From NCBI GenBank assembly GCA_030837305.1, contig JAUPKT010000209.1, positions 1 to 7,765 on the forward strand: 7,765 nucleotides of DNA, in the 5' to 3' direction. Position numbers and translations under genes: made by a program. Every line of letters starts with the position of its first letter. The first letter of the stretch is position 1. Of this stretch, positions 1-5,832 are shown one piece after another. The DNA comes from Thermodesulfobacteriota bacterium. Its GTDB lineage: Bacteria > Desulfobacterota > Desulfomonilia > Desulfomonilales > Desulfomonilaceae. The notes beneath the pieces were generated by a model. That model did not search any database and was not told where the DNA came from. It saw only the letters and a list, made by a program, of their open reading frames with translations.

Positions 1-315
1 GAGCAGTTCTCCAAGGACGTTAGTTATTCTCGGAAGATGTGGCTCACTGTAGATAACCTCTCTGAGTCGCACCGGGCTGTGGCGCTCCAGTCAGGTGCAG
101 AAAACGTTGTCCTGAATTGCAAGTCCATGACTGTGGAATGCGCTGAAACTCTAAGGATTCCCATTCTGAACGCCCTTTCTCAGGCAGGAGCCGCTATAAG
201 GGAATTCGGTCTATACGAGCCCTCCTTGCAGCAAATATACGACCAGGCCCTTACCGGCGACTGCAGTCCTAAAATTGGCGCGGTACCCAATCCTACTCTG
301 CGTATCGGGAACTAG
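1..315 (+). CDS. nosF: ABC transporter ATP-binding protein, C-terminal part (NosF-like), 5' partial
   Basis: The reading frame is open from the first base (GAG) to the TAG at 313-315, giving 104 residues with no start needed inside the window; the ATG at 37 is internal. No Walker or signature motifs are present, because the nucleotide-binding core lies upstream. What remains looks like the regulatory C-terminal tail of CcmA/NosF-type ATPases: an alternating beta/alpha segment followed by the characteristic ending R-E-F-x-L-Y-E-P-S-L-x-x-I-Y, which in this family reads close to 'EPSLEDIF'. NosF energises the NosY permease in the NosDFY complex, which supports copper-site maturation of nitrous oxide reductase. 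The assignment to NosF rather than another CcmA-type ATPase rests on the neighbours (NosL at 324, NosY at 1153). The tail after T-G-D is about 18 residues longer than I would expect and unremarkable. Confidence 0.8.
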   Translation, partial: EQFSKDVSYSRKMWLTVDNLSESHRAVALQSGAENVVLNCKSMTVECAETLRIPILNALSQAGAAIREFGLYEPSLQQIYDQALTGDCSPKIGAVPNPTLRIGN

Positions 316-323
316 GGCTTAAT

Positions 324-1145
324 ATGCTAAATCTAGTGAAAAACGGTTGCGCGGATTCACACAAGAATTTTGTTCATGTGGCGCTGAGAAGACTGCTGGT
401 GCTGCTCGCTGTCGTCGTGTTAGCCGAGGGATGTACTAAAACGGGCGACTCGGTTCCCGTGGAAATCTATTCTGAAGAGGACATCTGTGAGACCTGCCGC
501 ATGCTGATAACGGATCAACGATTTGCATCGGAATGCCTCATGAGAAAGGGTCGAGCCAAGAAGTTTGACGATGTTATCTGTATGGTCCGCTATTTCGACA
601 TGGCAGCGACTCTTGGGATTGCCAAGAGGGATGACGTCAGAGCCTATTTTGTAAAGGATTACGATTCCAAAGAGTGGGTTGAGGCATTCAAAGCCTATTT
701 TGTCAAAGCAAATGTGGTAACCGTCATGGGATACGGAGTTGTGGCATTCAAGAGCGCAGATCGAGCGAATCAATTTGCACAGGAGTTTTCCGGACGGCTC
801 ATGATGTTCGACGAACTATGGGAAATCTATAAGAGACCAAATTCCGAGCGAGAACTCACAATCAAGGATGGGACTATGAACCCCGACGTTGTTACCGTGA
901 AGTTTGGAGACCTAGTGGAAATACGGTTGAATGTGGAAGACGATAATGCTTATCGAATCTCAGTCAAAGGTTACGACAACGAAGGGGTCTTTCCCGTTGC
1001 CTCAAAGGGCCACCCAGCATTCTTGAGGCTCAACGCGGTTCGGCCGGGCGCGGACTTTGCCTTCATCCAAATGGATTCAGGCCAGGTAATCGGCAAATTC
1101 CACGTGGAAGGCGCCCATTTTCAGGAAGAACTGAAGAGAAAGTGA
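324..1145 (+). CDS. nosL: NosL-family copper chaperone lipoprotein with C-terminal cupredoxin-like domain
   Basis: A 273-residue protein. The start ATG has an AGGG Shine-Dalgarno at 314-317, 6 nt away; a GTG at 378 lacks one. Residues 20-36 form a hydrophobic signal segment ending in L-A-E-G-C37, a plausible but imperfect lipobox (Glu at -2). Residues 55-60 are C-E-T-C-R-M, the NosL CxxCxM Cu(I)-binding motif. Further NosL hallmarks follow: F-D-D near 81-83, D-Y-x(4)-W at 112-118, and the MGYGVVAF stretch at 135-142. NosL proteins bind Cu(I) on the periplasmic side of the membrane and deliver it to NosZ. Residues about 184-264 are not part of NosL: M-N-P-D-V-V-T-V-K-F-G-D opens like the cupredoxin fold of NosZ/CoxII-type proteins and ends in an I-G-K-F-H-V-E strand. 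The Cys/His/Met ligand set of a blue-copper or CuA site is not evident, so this domain may be structural or a docking module. The gene lies 8 nt after NosF and 7 nt before NosY. Confidence 0.85.
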   Translation: MLNLVKNGCADSHKNFVHVALRRLLVLLAVVVLAEGCTKTGDSVPVEIYSEEDICETCRMLITDQRFASECLMRKGRAKKFDDVICMVRYFDMAATLGIAKRDDVRAYFVKDYDSKEWVEAFKAYFVKANVVTVMGYGVVAFKSADRANQFAQEFSGRLMMFDELWEIYKRPNSERELTIKDGTMNPDVVTVKFGDLVEIRLNVEDDNAYRISVKGYDNEGVFPVASKGHPAFLRLNAVRPGADFAFIQMDSGQVIGKFHVEGAHFQEELKRK

Positions 1146-1152
1146 GTGCAAG

Positions 1153-1989
1153 ATGAGGGCTGGCGCCATTGCTGAAATAGCGAAGCTTGAGTTCCGAATC
1201 CAAGTAAGAGGCCGATGGATGCTGGGCTTTGGCATTCTCTTCGCTGCTCTTGTCTCCGGCGTCTCCTATTATGGCTTGACTTTCCTGGGTTACGAGGCTG
1301 CGTTCCAGGACTTTTACCGTACCACTGTGACCATGCTTAATCTCGTGCTGATCATCGTGCCTGTGGTCGCGCTAGTAGCCGGTGGACAAAGTATGTGTGG
1401 GAATCCAGGCTACTTCGAATTTCTGGCGTCACAGCCTCTGGGACGCACAGACATTCTTCTGGGAAAAGTACTCGGTATGTTTGCAGCTATTGCTGTGATG
1501 ACAGTGCTCGGCTTTGGGCTTGGCGGGCTAATTATAGCGCTTAAAACCCAATCGGGAGGCATCTGGAAATACTTCATTTTCATCGCTGTATCATTAACAC
1601 TGGGACTGGTTTTCCTCTCTTTGGCCGCTCTTCTGTCCATAATTGCTCACCGGCGACCGATGGCCATCGTGACCGGTCTTATTGTTTGGCTCTTTTTTCT
1701 GTTCATCTATGATCTGATTGTTCTGTCGGCCGCATACTACGTCGATGAAGCCTATCTGAGAACTATGCTCTACTTCTCCCTCTTAGGAAACCCCATTGAC
1801 ATTGCCCGGGTCGTGGTCTTGATGTCCTTGGGGGGCCAGGCGGCGCTGGGAGCAGCCGGAGCGGGACTACTGCGGATGTTTGGCGGAGGAGTGACCGCCG
1901 CGATTGCGGCCACAGGCCTCTTCATTATATGGATCGTGGCGCCGCTGGTAGTGGCCGCACTGATGTTCAGACGACAGGATATGGCGTGA
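1153..1989 (+). CDS. nosY: ABC-2 type permease, NosY-like
   Basis: A 278-residue integral membrane protein with about six hydrophobic helices (roughly residues 22-42, 60-78, 105-130, 139-163, 170-194 and 247-272). It starts with the A-x-x-E-F-R-x-x-x-R-x-R-W amphipathic entry typical of NosY/ABC-2 permeases and carries the family signature N-P-I-D-I-A-R-V at 213-220, followed by a Gly/Ala-rich stretch. It ends in R-R-Q-D. NosY is the membrane half of the NosFY transporter, which with the periplasmic NosD supports copper-site assembly of nitrous oxide reductase; the transported substrate (a copper- or sulfur-related species) is debated. The length matches the family. Upstream spacing is 7 nt with only a weak purine-rich ribosome site, consistent with translational coupling. 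Its TGA overlaps the GTG of the next gene. NosD is not in the window and may lie upstream of NosF. Confidence 0.88.
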   Translation: MRAGAIAEIAKLEFRIQVRGRWMLGFGILFAALVSGVSYYGLTFLGYEAAFQDFYRTTVTMLNLVLIIVPVVALVAGGQSMCGNPGYFEFLASQPLGRTDILLGKVLGMFAAIAVMTVLGFGLGGLIIALKTQSGGIWKYFIFIAVSLTLGLVFLSLAALLSIIAHRRPMAIVTGLIVWLFFLFIYDLIVLSAAYYVDEAYLRTMLYFSLLGNPIDIARVVVLMSLGGQAALGAAGAGLLRMFGGGVTAAIAATGLFIIWIVAPLVVAALMFRRQDMA

Positions 1990-2516
1990 GCATGCCGGCT
2001 CTTCATATTAAGTGGGCTAATGAGATCAAGATAGTATTCGGATGCGCTTTCGTTGCTTGCACGCTCCTGTCGTCATGTTTGAGCCAGGAAGCTCCGGATC
2101 TGGGGGACAAAGCCGTCGGATTTGGGATACAAAGCCTTGAAGGAGATCAAATTGTCTACGAGCCAATTTCGGGGAACGTCCATATCCTGTATTTCTGGGC
2201 AGACTGGTGCCCTCGTTGTGAAGATGACTTCCGTCTAATGGAAAAACTCTACCAGCAATGGACAAAGCAACCCAACAGCCCCGTGCTCATCGCAGTCGAT
2301 GTGGGCCAAACTGAAGAGCATGTTCGAAATTTTATCAAAAGGATGAACATCTCTTTTCCTATTTACATGGATCACGAGGGTAAACTGGCTAGGCGCTTCA
2401 AAGTTAAAGGTTTACCCACATATTTCGTCATCGACGGAAAAGGTGTGATTAGACACATAATCCTCGGGTGGGCTGATGAGAAGACGCTCCTCGCTGAGAT
2501 TGACAAAATTCGGTAG
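1986..2516 (+). CDS. TlpA/ResA-like thioredoxin-fold lipoprotein
   Basis: I chose the GTG at 1986, which overlaps the NosY stop as GTGA and has AGGA at 1976-1979, 6 nt upstream; an ATG at 1992 is the alternative (174 residues, used for numbering here). Residues 12-28 form a hydrophobic signal ending in a good lipobox L-S-S-C29, so the mature protein should be lipid-anchored on the outer face of the inner membrane or sorted further. W-C73-P-R-C76 is the redox-active CXXC of the thioredoxin fold, and G-L-P142-T provides the conserved cis-proline. The sequence between them is of AhpC/TSA-TlpA type, with D-x-x-x-x-x-x-R-F-x-V-K-G-L-P-T-Y-F before the final helix. Such proteins reduce disulfides in envelope metalloproteins, including Cu-chaperone and cytochrome maturation partners. 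The position inside the nos-like operon suggests it reduces NosL or Cys-rich partners encoded here; that partner choice is inference. Confidence 0.88.
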   Translation: MSMPALHIKWANEIKIVFGCAFVACTLLSSCLSQEAPDLGDKAVGFGIQSLEGDQIVYEPISGNVHILYFWADWCPRCEDDFRLMEKLYQQWTKQPNSPVLIAVDVGQTEEHVRNFIKRMNISFPIYMDHEGKLARRFKVKGLPTYFVIDGKGVIRHIILGWADEKTLLAEIDKIR

Positions 2517-2580
2517 ACTCCGACGTAGGATGTATCTTGAACATCACTTAGAACACGTGGTCTCTTTTCTGCATCCACCC

Positions 2581-3096
2581 ATGACGAACCTGGCATCATT
2601 TCAGAGGTTTGCAACATTTTTCATGAGCACATCTCGTCGTCTATTTTCAATGTTCTTTATCCCCGTGGTGGTAATCCATCTCGTATGGATTAGCCCATTG
2701 GTGGAATGGTCATGCTTTTGCCCTGAAGATGAACCCAATCATCAATGTTGTTGCAACTGTCCAAAATGCGTAAAGAACCGAGGTGGCTTCAAGAGCTTTT
2801 GTCACTTGAGACCAGAGAAGGGCTTCGACACAGCGATCTCCAAAGGGTCTTCAATAGTCAGCCCGCTTTCGAGTGAAGGTCAGGGTTGGCAGGACGTCGA
2901 GTCTCACGGGTTTCGGGAATTTTTTGGGTGCCAATGCGACTCGCACATCAAGAAGATCTCGCTGGACATCAGGCCATTCCTGCCGCAGCCACAGTTTTGC
3001 GGCATCCGCCCTTTTCCAATCGTCAAAATCATCATCCGAAATGACGATTGGCAGCCTCCAGAGTCTATTCCCTGCCAACCTCACCCTCCAGGATAA
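2581..3096 (+). CDS. Putative single-pass membrane-anchored Cys-rich protein
   Basis: The frame reads 171 residues from the ATG at 2581, and the start is uncertain. ATGs at 2623 and 2650 are possible, none has a good Shine-Dalgarno (AGAGG at 2603-2607 is 15 nt before 2623), and the open frame itself extends back to 2476 inside the previous gene. Residues about 21-42 form one hydrophobic helix after S-R-R. It is followed at once by a dense cysteine cluster: C45-F-C47, then C56-C-C-N-C60-P-K-C63 and C74, with C117 and C119 next to H122 further on, and a Pro-rich C-terminus (Q-P-P-E-S ... H-P-P-G). A helix followed by a Cys knot with CxC and CxxC spacing is what metal-binding envelope proteins look like. 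I recognise no named family. Being on the same strand and 64 nt after the thioredoxin gene suggests membership in the first operon. I infer copper or other soft-metal binding. Confidence 0.55.
   Translation: MTNLASFQRFATFFMSTSRRLFSMFFIPVVVIHLVWISPLVEWSCFCPEDEPNHQCCCNCPKCVKNRGGFKSFCHLRPEKGFDTAISKGSSIVSPLSSEGQGWQDVESHGFREFFGCQCDSHIKKISLDIRPFLPQPQFCGIRPFPIVKIIIRNDDWQPPESIPCQPHPPG
3016..3051. repeat. Perfect 10-bp inverted repeat, 16-nt loop
   Basis: CCAATCGTCA at 3016-3025 is matched by TGACGATTGG at 3042-3051, an exact reverse complement. Flanking bases do not extend the stem, and no U-run follows, so it is not an obvious intrinsic terminator. It lies within the coding region of the Cys-rich protein (residues P-I-V-K on the left arm, N-D-D-W on the right). 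By a rough count, a stem of this length and loop size is slightly unexpected in a window this long, but not impossible by chance. Confidence 0.6.
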
Positions 3097-3211
3097 CCCT
3101 TTTTGGCTCACAAAGGAGCATATAGCAAGTGACCCGGGGTTGGACTAACGGATAAATAGCATATCGCTACATTAGCCGGTCTTATGTGTAGGAACTGGTC
3201 CGGCTCATCTG

Positions 3212-3224
3212 TCTTGACTCAAGA
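3212..3224. promoter_or_regulatory. Candidate operator: TCTTGA-C-TCAAGA dyad
   Basis: Two 6-bp half-sites face each other around a single central C. The symmetry resumes for two further base pairs on each side (CT...AG) after one mismatch. It sits about 135 nt before the tandem-NosL start and includes a TTGACT hexamer. The shape is that of a dimeric repressor site, but a dyad of this size is expected about once by chance in a window of this length, so function is only a suggestion. Confidence 0.25.
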
Positions 3225-3345
3225 GAGCGGGTCCAACTCAAAGAAGGCTCTTGGCTGTGAATCTGAAAAGCCGGGCTGCCATTTGATCAAAAAGTTCTAA
3301 AGACCAATCGTTTGTGACTCTCCGCAGTAGTGAGAGAGGTTCAGG

Positions 3346-3351
3346 AAGGAG
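3346..3351 (+). promoter_or_regulatory. Strong Shine-Dalgarno AAGGAG for the tandem-NosL gene
   Basis: AAGGAG lies 6 nt before the ATG at 3358, within a purine-rich AGGAAGGAGA tract. It is the best ribosome site in the window, fixes the start of the tandem-NosL gene, and fits the first gene of a new transcription unit. Confidence 0.85.
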
Positions 3352-3357
3352 ATACCT

Positions 3358-4293
3358 ATGCGACTCTATTCTCGACGGGAATTCAATATAATTGCTCTAG
3401 GCGCAGTAACTCTGACGGTACTCGAATCAGCTCAGGTCCTTGCTGATGATCCTTGTGCGGTTCAACACCCATTCATGCCTCCAAGAAAAGAATTCATGGG
3501 GCAGTGCCCGAACTGCGGGATGGTACGCAGTATGTGGGCTCGAACGTGGATGACGTTTGAGAACTCAGCAGGGAAACAGGAGGTATGTTCATTTCATTGT
3601 TTGGCAGATATGGCGATCAAGTCTGGAGAAAAACCTCAATCGGTAGAAACGGCGCTGTACGTGATTCCTGAAAAGATGGTTCCGGCTAACACAGCGTGGT
3701 TCGTTGTCGGTTCCAAAGCAAAAGGTACCATGACCTTGAACAGTAAGATCGCTTTCCCTTCCGAAAAGGAGGCGGAAGAGTTCACTAAATCTTGTGGAGG
3801 GAAACCCCAGTCTTTTTCGGATACCTTCAAGCTGGCTCTGGACGAACTCTCGAAGGAAAAAGTGATGGTTGGGCAAAAGCGCATTAAAGACGGGAAAATA
3901 GTTGAACCGGTTGATAACAAGGACCAGTGTCCCGTCTGCCAGATGTATCCTGCCAGGTATCCGAAGAACAGGTGCCAACTCATTGATAAAGAAAAGGCAA
4001 TCCATCATTTTTGCTCAACGCAATGTCTTTTCCAATTCCTAAAAGATCCTAAACCGTTTGTGAGCAAGGATGTTAGCCCGATGATGATTTGGGTGACCGA
4101 TTACCCCTCAGGCTCTTGGATCAGTGCAAAAACTGCTTACTTCCTCGTGGGGTCTAGAGTCCAGGGCCCCATGGGACAAGAAGCTCTTGCGTTTGACAAG
4201 AACGCCGAAGCGCTTTCTCTAAGCCGTCAGGAAAGTGGAGACGTGTTGATGTTTAAGGAAGTTAGTTTCGAGAAGATCAAGCCAAAGGAATGA
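3358..4293 (+). CDS. Tandem NosL-domain protein with twin-arginine signal
   Basis: A 311-residue protein with two successive NosL-type metal sites. Residues 5-11, S-R-R-E-F-N-I, followed by a hydrophobic stretch and V-L-A at 27-29, form a Tat-like signal peptide with a plausible signal peptidase I site, so the protein is probably soluble in the periplasm. Domain 1 has C50-P-N-C53-G-M55 and C77-S-F-H-C81; domain 2 has C191-P-V-C194-Q-M196 and C219-S-T-Q-C223, then W-V-T-D-Y at 244-248. Each half thus pairs the Cu(I) CxxCxM motif with a second CSxxC motif in the same order, about 27 residues downstream. This looks like an internal duplication of a NosL domain that has since diverged. Known NosL proteins are mostly single-domain lipoproteins carrying copper to NosZ. 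Two sites in one polypeptide could pass copper between domains or bind twice the load. It is the first gene of the second block, followed after 4 nt by the small anchored protein. Confidence 0.85.
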   Translation: MRLYSRREFNIIALGAVTLTVLESAQVLADDPCAVQHPFMPPRKEFMGQCPNCGMVRSMWARTWMTFENSAGKQEVCSFHCLADMAIKSGEKPQSVETALYVIPEKMVPANTAWFVVGSKAKGTMTLNSKIAFPSEKEAEEFTKSCGGKPQSFSDTFKLALDELSKEKVMVGQKRIKDGKIVEPVDNKDQCPVCQMYPARYPKNRCQLIDKEKAIHHFCSTQCLFQFLKDPKPFVSKDVSPMMIWVTDYPSGSWISAKTAYFLVGSRVQGPMGQEALAFDKNAEALSLSRQESGDVLMFKEVSFEKIKPKE

Positions 4294-4297
4294 ACAA

Positions 4298-4642
4298 TTG
4301 ATCCATGTGAAGATCTATGGAATAATTCTGGTCGTCCTTTTGGCCTTCTTCTTTGAAGTACTTGTGGACAGCCGATTTCGCGGTCACACAGCAACGCTGT
4401 TGCAGAACTTGAAAGCTGTTTCGGCGGTGCTTCCGTCCCCAGATCCAGGCATGGATACCTCCGCACGTTATGTCAGGCACTTAGGGCTCAGCACTCCCGG
4501 CTCAGCCTTCCCGGATTACCCTGGGCAGCCTGATTATTTGCCCGCGGGGATGATGTGGCCGCCTCCGATTCTTTTTGAGGGGTCACCACCCCAGAAACCA
4601 ATATTCCATCCGATGGAATCAATCAGAGGGGGAGCAGAGTGA
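4298..4642 (+). CDS. Small single-pass, Pro-rich protein of unknown function
   Basis: 114 residues from a TTG start. I accept TTG because AGGA at 4286-4289 lies 8 nt upstream and the gene begins 4 nt after the previous stop; a GTG at 4307 would be 17 nt from that site. One hydrophobic helix (residues about 5-22) near the N-terminus is followed by a polar, Pro/Gly-rich region with repeated short P-x-x-P elements (F-P-D-Y-P-G-Q-P-D-Y at 71-80, M-W-P-P-P at 86-90). It has no Cys and I recognise no domain. The anchor plus extended tail suggests an envelope adaptor. Its stop TGA overlaps the permease start (GTGATG), so expression is coupled to the LolD/FtsX pair. That it is an accessory subunit of that transporter is inference from position alone. 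Confidence 0.65.
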   Translation: MIHVKIYGIILVVLLAFFFEVLVDSRFRGHTATLLQNLKAVSAVLPSPDPGMDTSARYVRHLGLSTPGSAFPDYPGQPDYLPAGMMWPPPILFEGSPPQKPIFHPMESIRGGAE

Positions 4643-5832
4643 TGAGGCCGCTGCTCTATAATCTTGATTTTGCTTTGAAGGGACTTCTTCGCCAAAAGGC
4701 CAAAAACTTCTCGATCACCGCTCTCTTTGGACTAATTGTGTTCATGTTTTCCGGAATCGATTTCATGTCCAGCGCATTGTACCAAGAGACGTTGAAAGCC
4801 CTAGAGTTTCAGCCGTCTCTCATCATTCAAAACGTTCGAGCTGGTAGGCAAGTTCCCATCAGCTTGGTCCATGTGGACAAAATAGCGGAGATTCATGGTG
4901 TTTCTAGTGTCAAAGGCCGAGTGTGGGGGTATTATTTTGATCCCTTCACCGGAGCCAACTATACGATTGTGGGAAGTTCCGAGGATCTGACGGAATTATG
5001 GGATCTAAAAACAATCTCCTTTGAACCACCGCCTTCGGCTGCAGTGATACCACTCTTAGAGAGTGGCGAAGCCCTCGTGGGCGAGGGAGTCATCAAGTGT
5101 AGACGTGTTCGTCCTGGAGGCGTACTGAACTTTCAAGACTATGCTGGCTCCCCCATCTCGTTTAAAGTTCGCGGAACTTTTTCCTCGATGGTCTCATTAT
5201 GGACTCACGATCTAATTCTCCTGACCGAGGAGGACGCTCGAAGACTGTTTGGCCTTGATCCCCAGAACGGTTGGGATATAGCCGTGTACGTGCCGAATGA
5301 TTTCGAAGTCCCAAAAGTTGGTGAAAAGATTCTTGCTATGATTCCAGGTGCCCGTGTGATCGCTACAAATCAACTCAAGCGTACGTACGGAAGCTCATAC
5401 GGGTTTAGAAGCGGTGTCGTTTTATCACTGAACGTTACTTGTCTACTCGCTTTTCTTATTCTGGCCTACGATAGGGTAGCCCGTCTTTCGCAGGAAGAAC
5501 GGCGTGAAATTGCCATTCTGAAGGCAATCGGATGGCAAACAGCAAACGTGATCCGCCTTAACATGCTTCAGAGTCTGATACTTTCTTTGACTGGTTTTCT
5601 CGTTGGAATCGTTGTCTCGTACTACCACCTGTTTGTCGCCGGAGCTCCTTTTCTCAGAATCGTGTTTTCCGGATGGTCGATCCTCTATCCACCGCATCCG
5701 ATATCTCCATCATTTGATATTTCCAAAGTTTTTGGTCTAATGTTTCTCACGGTCGTTCCATATATCTCAGTGGGAATTCTTCCCGTTTGGCGAGCTGCTG
5801 TCAGAGATCCCGAGGAGGTCTTTCGCTCGTGA
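4642..5832 (+). CDS. ABC transporter permease of the MacB/FtsX (LolC/E) type
   Basis: A 396-residue protein from the ATG at 4642, which has the GAGGGGGAG tract ending at 4634 at a good distance; a GTG at 4639 would give one extra residue. The topology is the four-helix MacB/FtsX plan: helix 1 at about 25-46, a large extracytoplasmic domain to about residue 255, then three helices (about 257-277, 308-328 and 362-385). The cytoplasmic motif E-E-R-R-E-I-A-I-L-K-A-I-G at 286-298 and the ending R-D-P-E-E-V-F-R-S are diagnostic of the FtsX-like permease family. These permeases do not move substrate through a pore but couple ATP hydrolysis to work on periplasmic or lipid-anchored proteins, as in LolCDE and MacAB. 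The ATPase is encoded immediately downstream with a 4-nt overlap. A role in extracting, positioning or remodelling NosL proteins fits the context but is inferred. Confidence 0.88.
   Translation: MRPLLYNLDFALKGLLRQKAKNFSITALFGLIVFMFSGIDFMSSALYQETLKALEFQPSLIIQNVRAGRQVPISLVHVDKIAEIHGVSSVKGRVWGYYFDPFTGANYTIVGSSEDLTELWDLKTISFEPPPSAAVIPLLESGEALVGEGVIKCRRVRPGGVLNFQDYAGSPISFKVRGTFSSMVSLWTHDLILLTEEDARRLFGLDPQNGWDIAVYVPNDFEVPKVGEKILAMIPGARVIATNQLKRTYGSSYGFRSGVVLSLNVTCLLAFLILAYDRVARLSQEERREIAILKAIGWQTANVIRLNMLQSLILSLTGFLVGIVVSYYHLFVAGAPFLRIVFSGWSILYPPHPISPSFDISKVFGLMFLTVVPYISVGILPVWRAAVRDPEEVFRS

Larger units (their letters stand above)
3097..3357. other. Intergenic region before the second operon
   Basis: About 260 nt in which I see no convincing gene in either direction. 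It separates the two blocks of the cluster and is the natural place for the promoter of the tandem-NosL operon. It holds two short perfect palindromes (3212-3224 and 3282-3291) and a strong ribosome-binding site at its right end. A TTGACT hexamer at 3214-3219 resembles a -35 box but no good -10 box follows at 16-18 nt. A TTGGAC at 3140-3145 has only a poor -10 partner. I see no sigma-54 (-24/-12) site and no clear intrinsic terminator. Whether the two blocks are transcribed separately is therefore open. Confidence 0.6.

Noticed and set aside
420..773. 117-codon minus-strand frame opposite the NosL-cupredoxin gene
   Set aside because: It is an antisense shadow of a gene with clear CxxCxM and NosL motifs, and no ribosome site was seen.
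2851..3111. 86-codon minus-strand frame opposite the Cys-rich gene
   Set aside because: Its GTG start has no Shine-Dalgarno upstream, it runs against the strand of every other gene, and the plus-strand frame gives a more protein-like translation with a helix and organised Cys spacing. It remains the main competitor to that gene.
2873..3148. 91-codon plus-strand frame overlapping the Cys-rich gene
   Set aside because: Ser/Arg-rich out-of-frame translation, with no ribosome site and no recognisable feature.
3174..3205. AGCCGG/CCGGCT inverted repeat as a terminator
   Set aside because: The stem is six base pairs with a 20-nt loop and no T-run after it.
3214..3242. TTGACT as a sigma-70 -35 box
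   Set aside because: No acceptable -10 hexamer lies 16-18 nt downstream, so I did not call a promoter.
3318..3336. CTCTC/GAGAG hairpin just before the tandem-NosL ribosome site
   Set aside because: The stem is only five base pairs with a 9-nt loop in purine-rich sequence, too weak to claim as a regulator.
3589..4008. Long minus-strand frames (139 and 115 codons) opposite the tandem-NosL gene
   Set aside because: They lie entirely within a well-supported NosL coding sequence and encode no recognisable motif.
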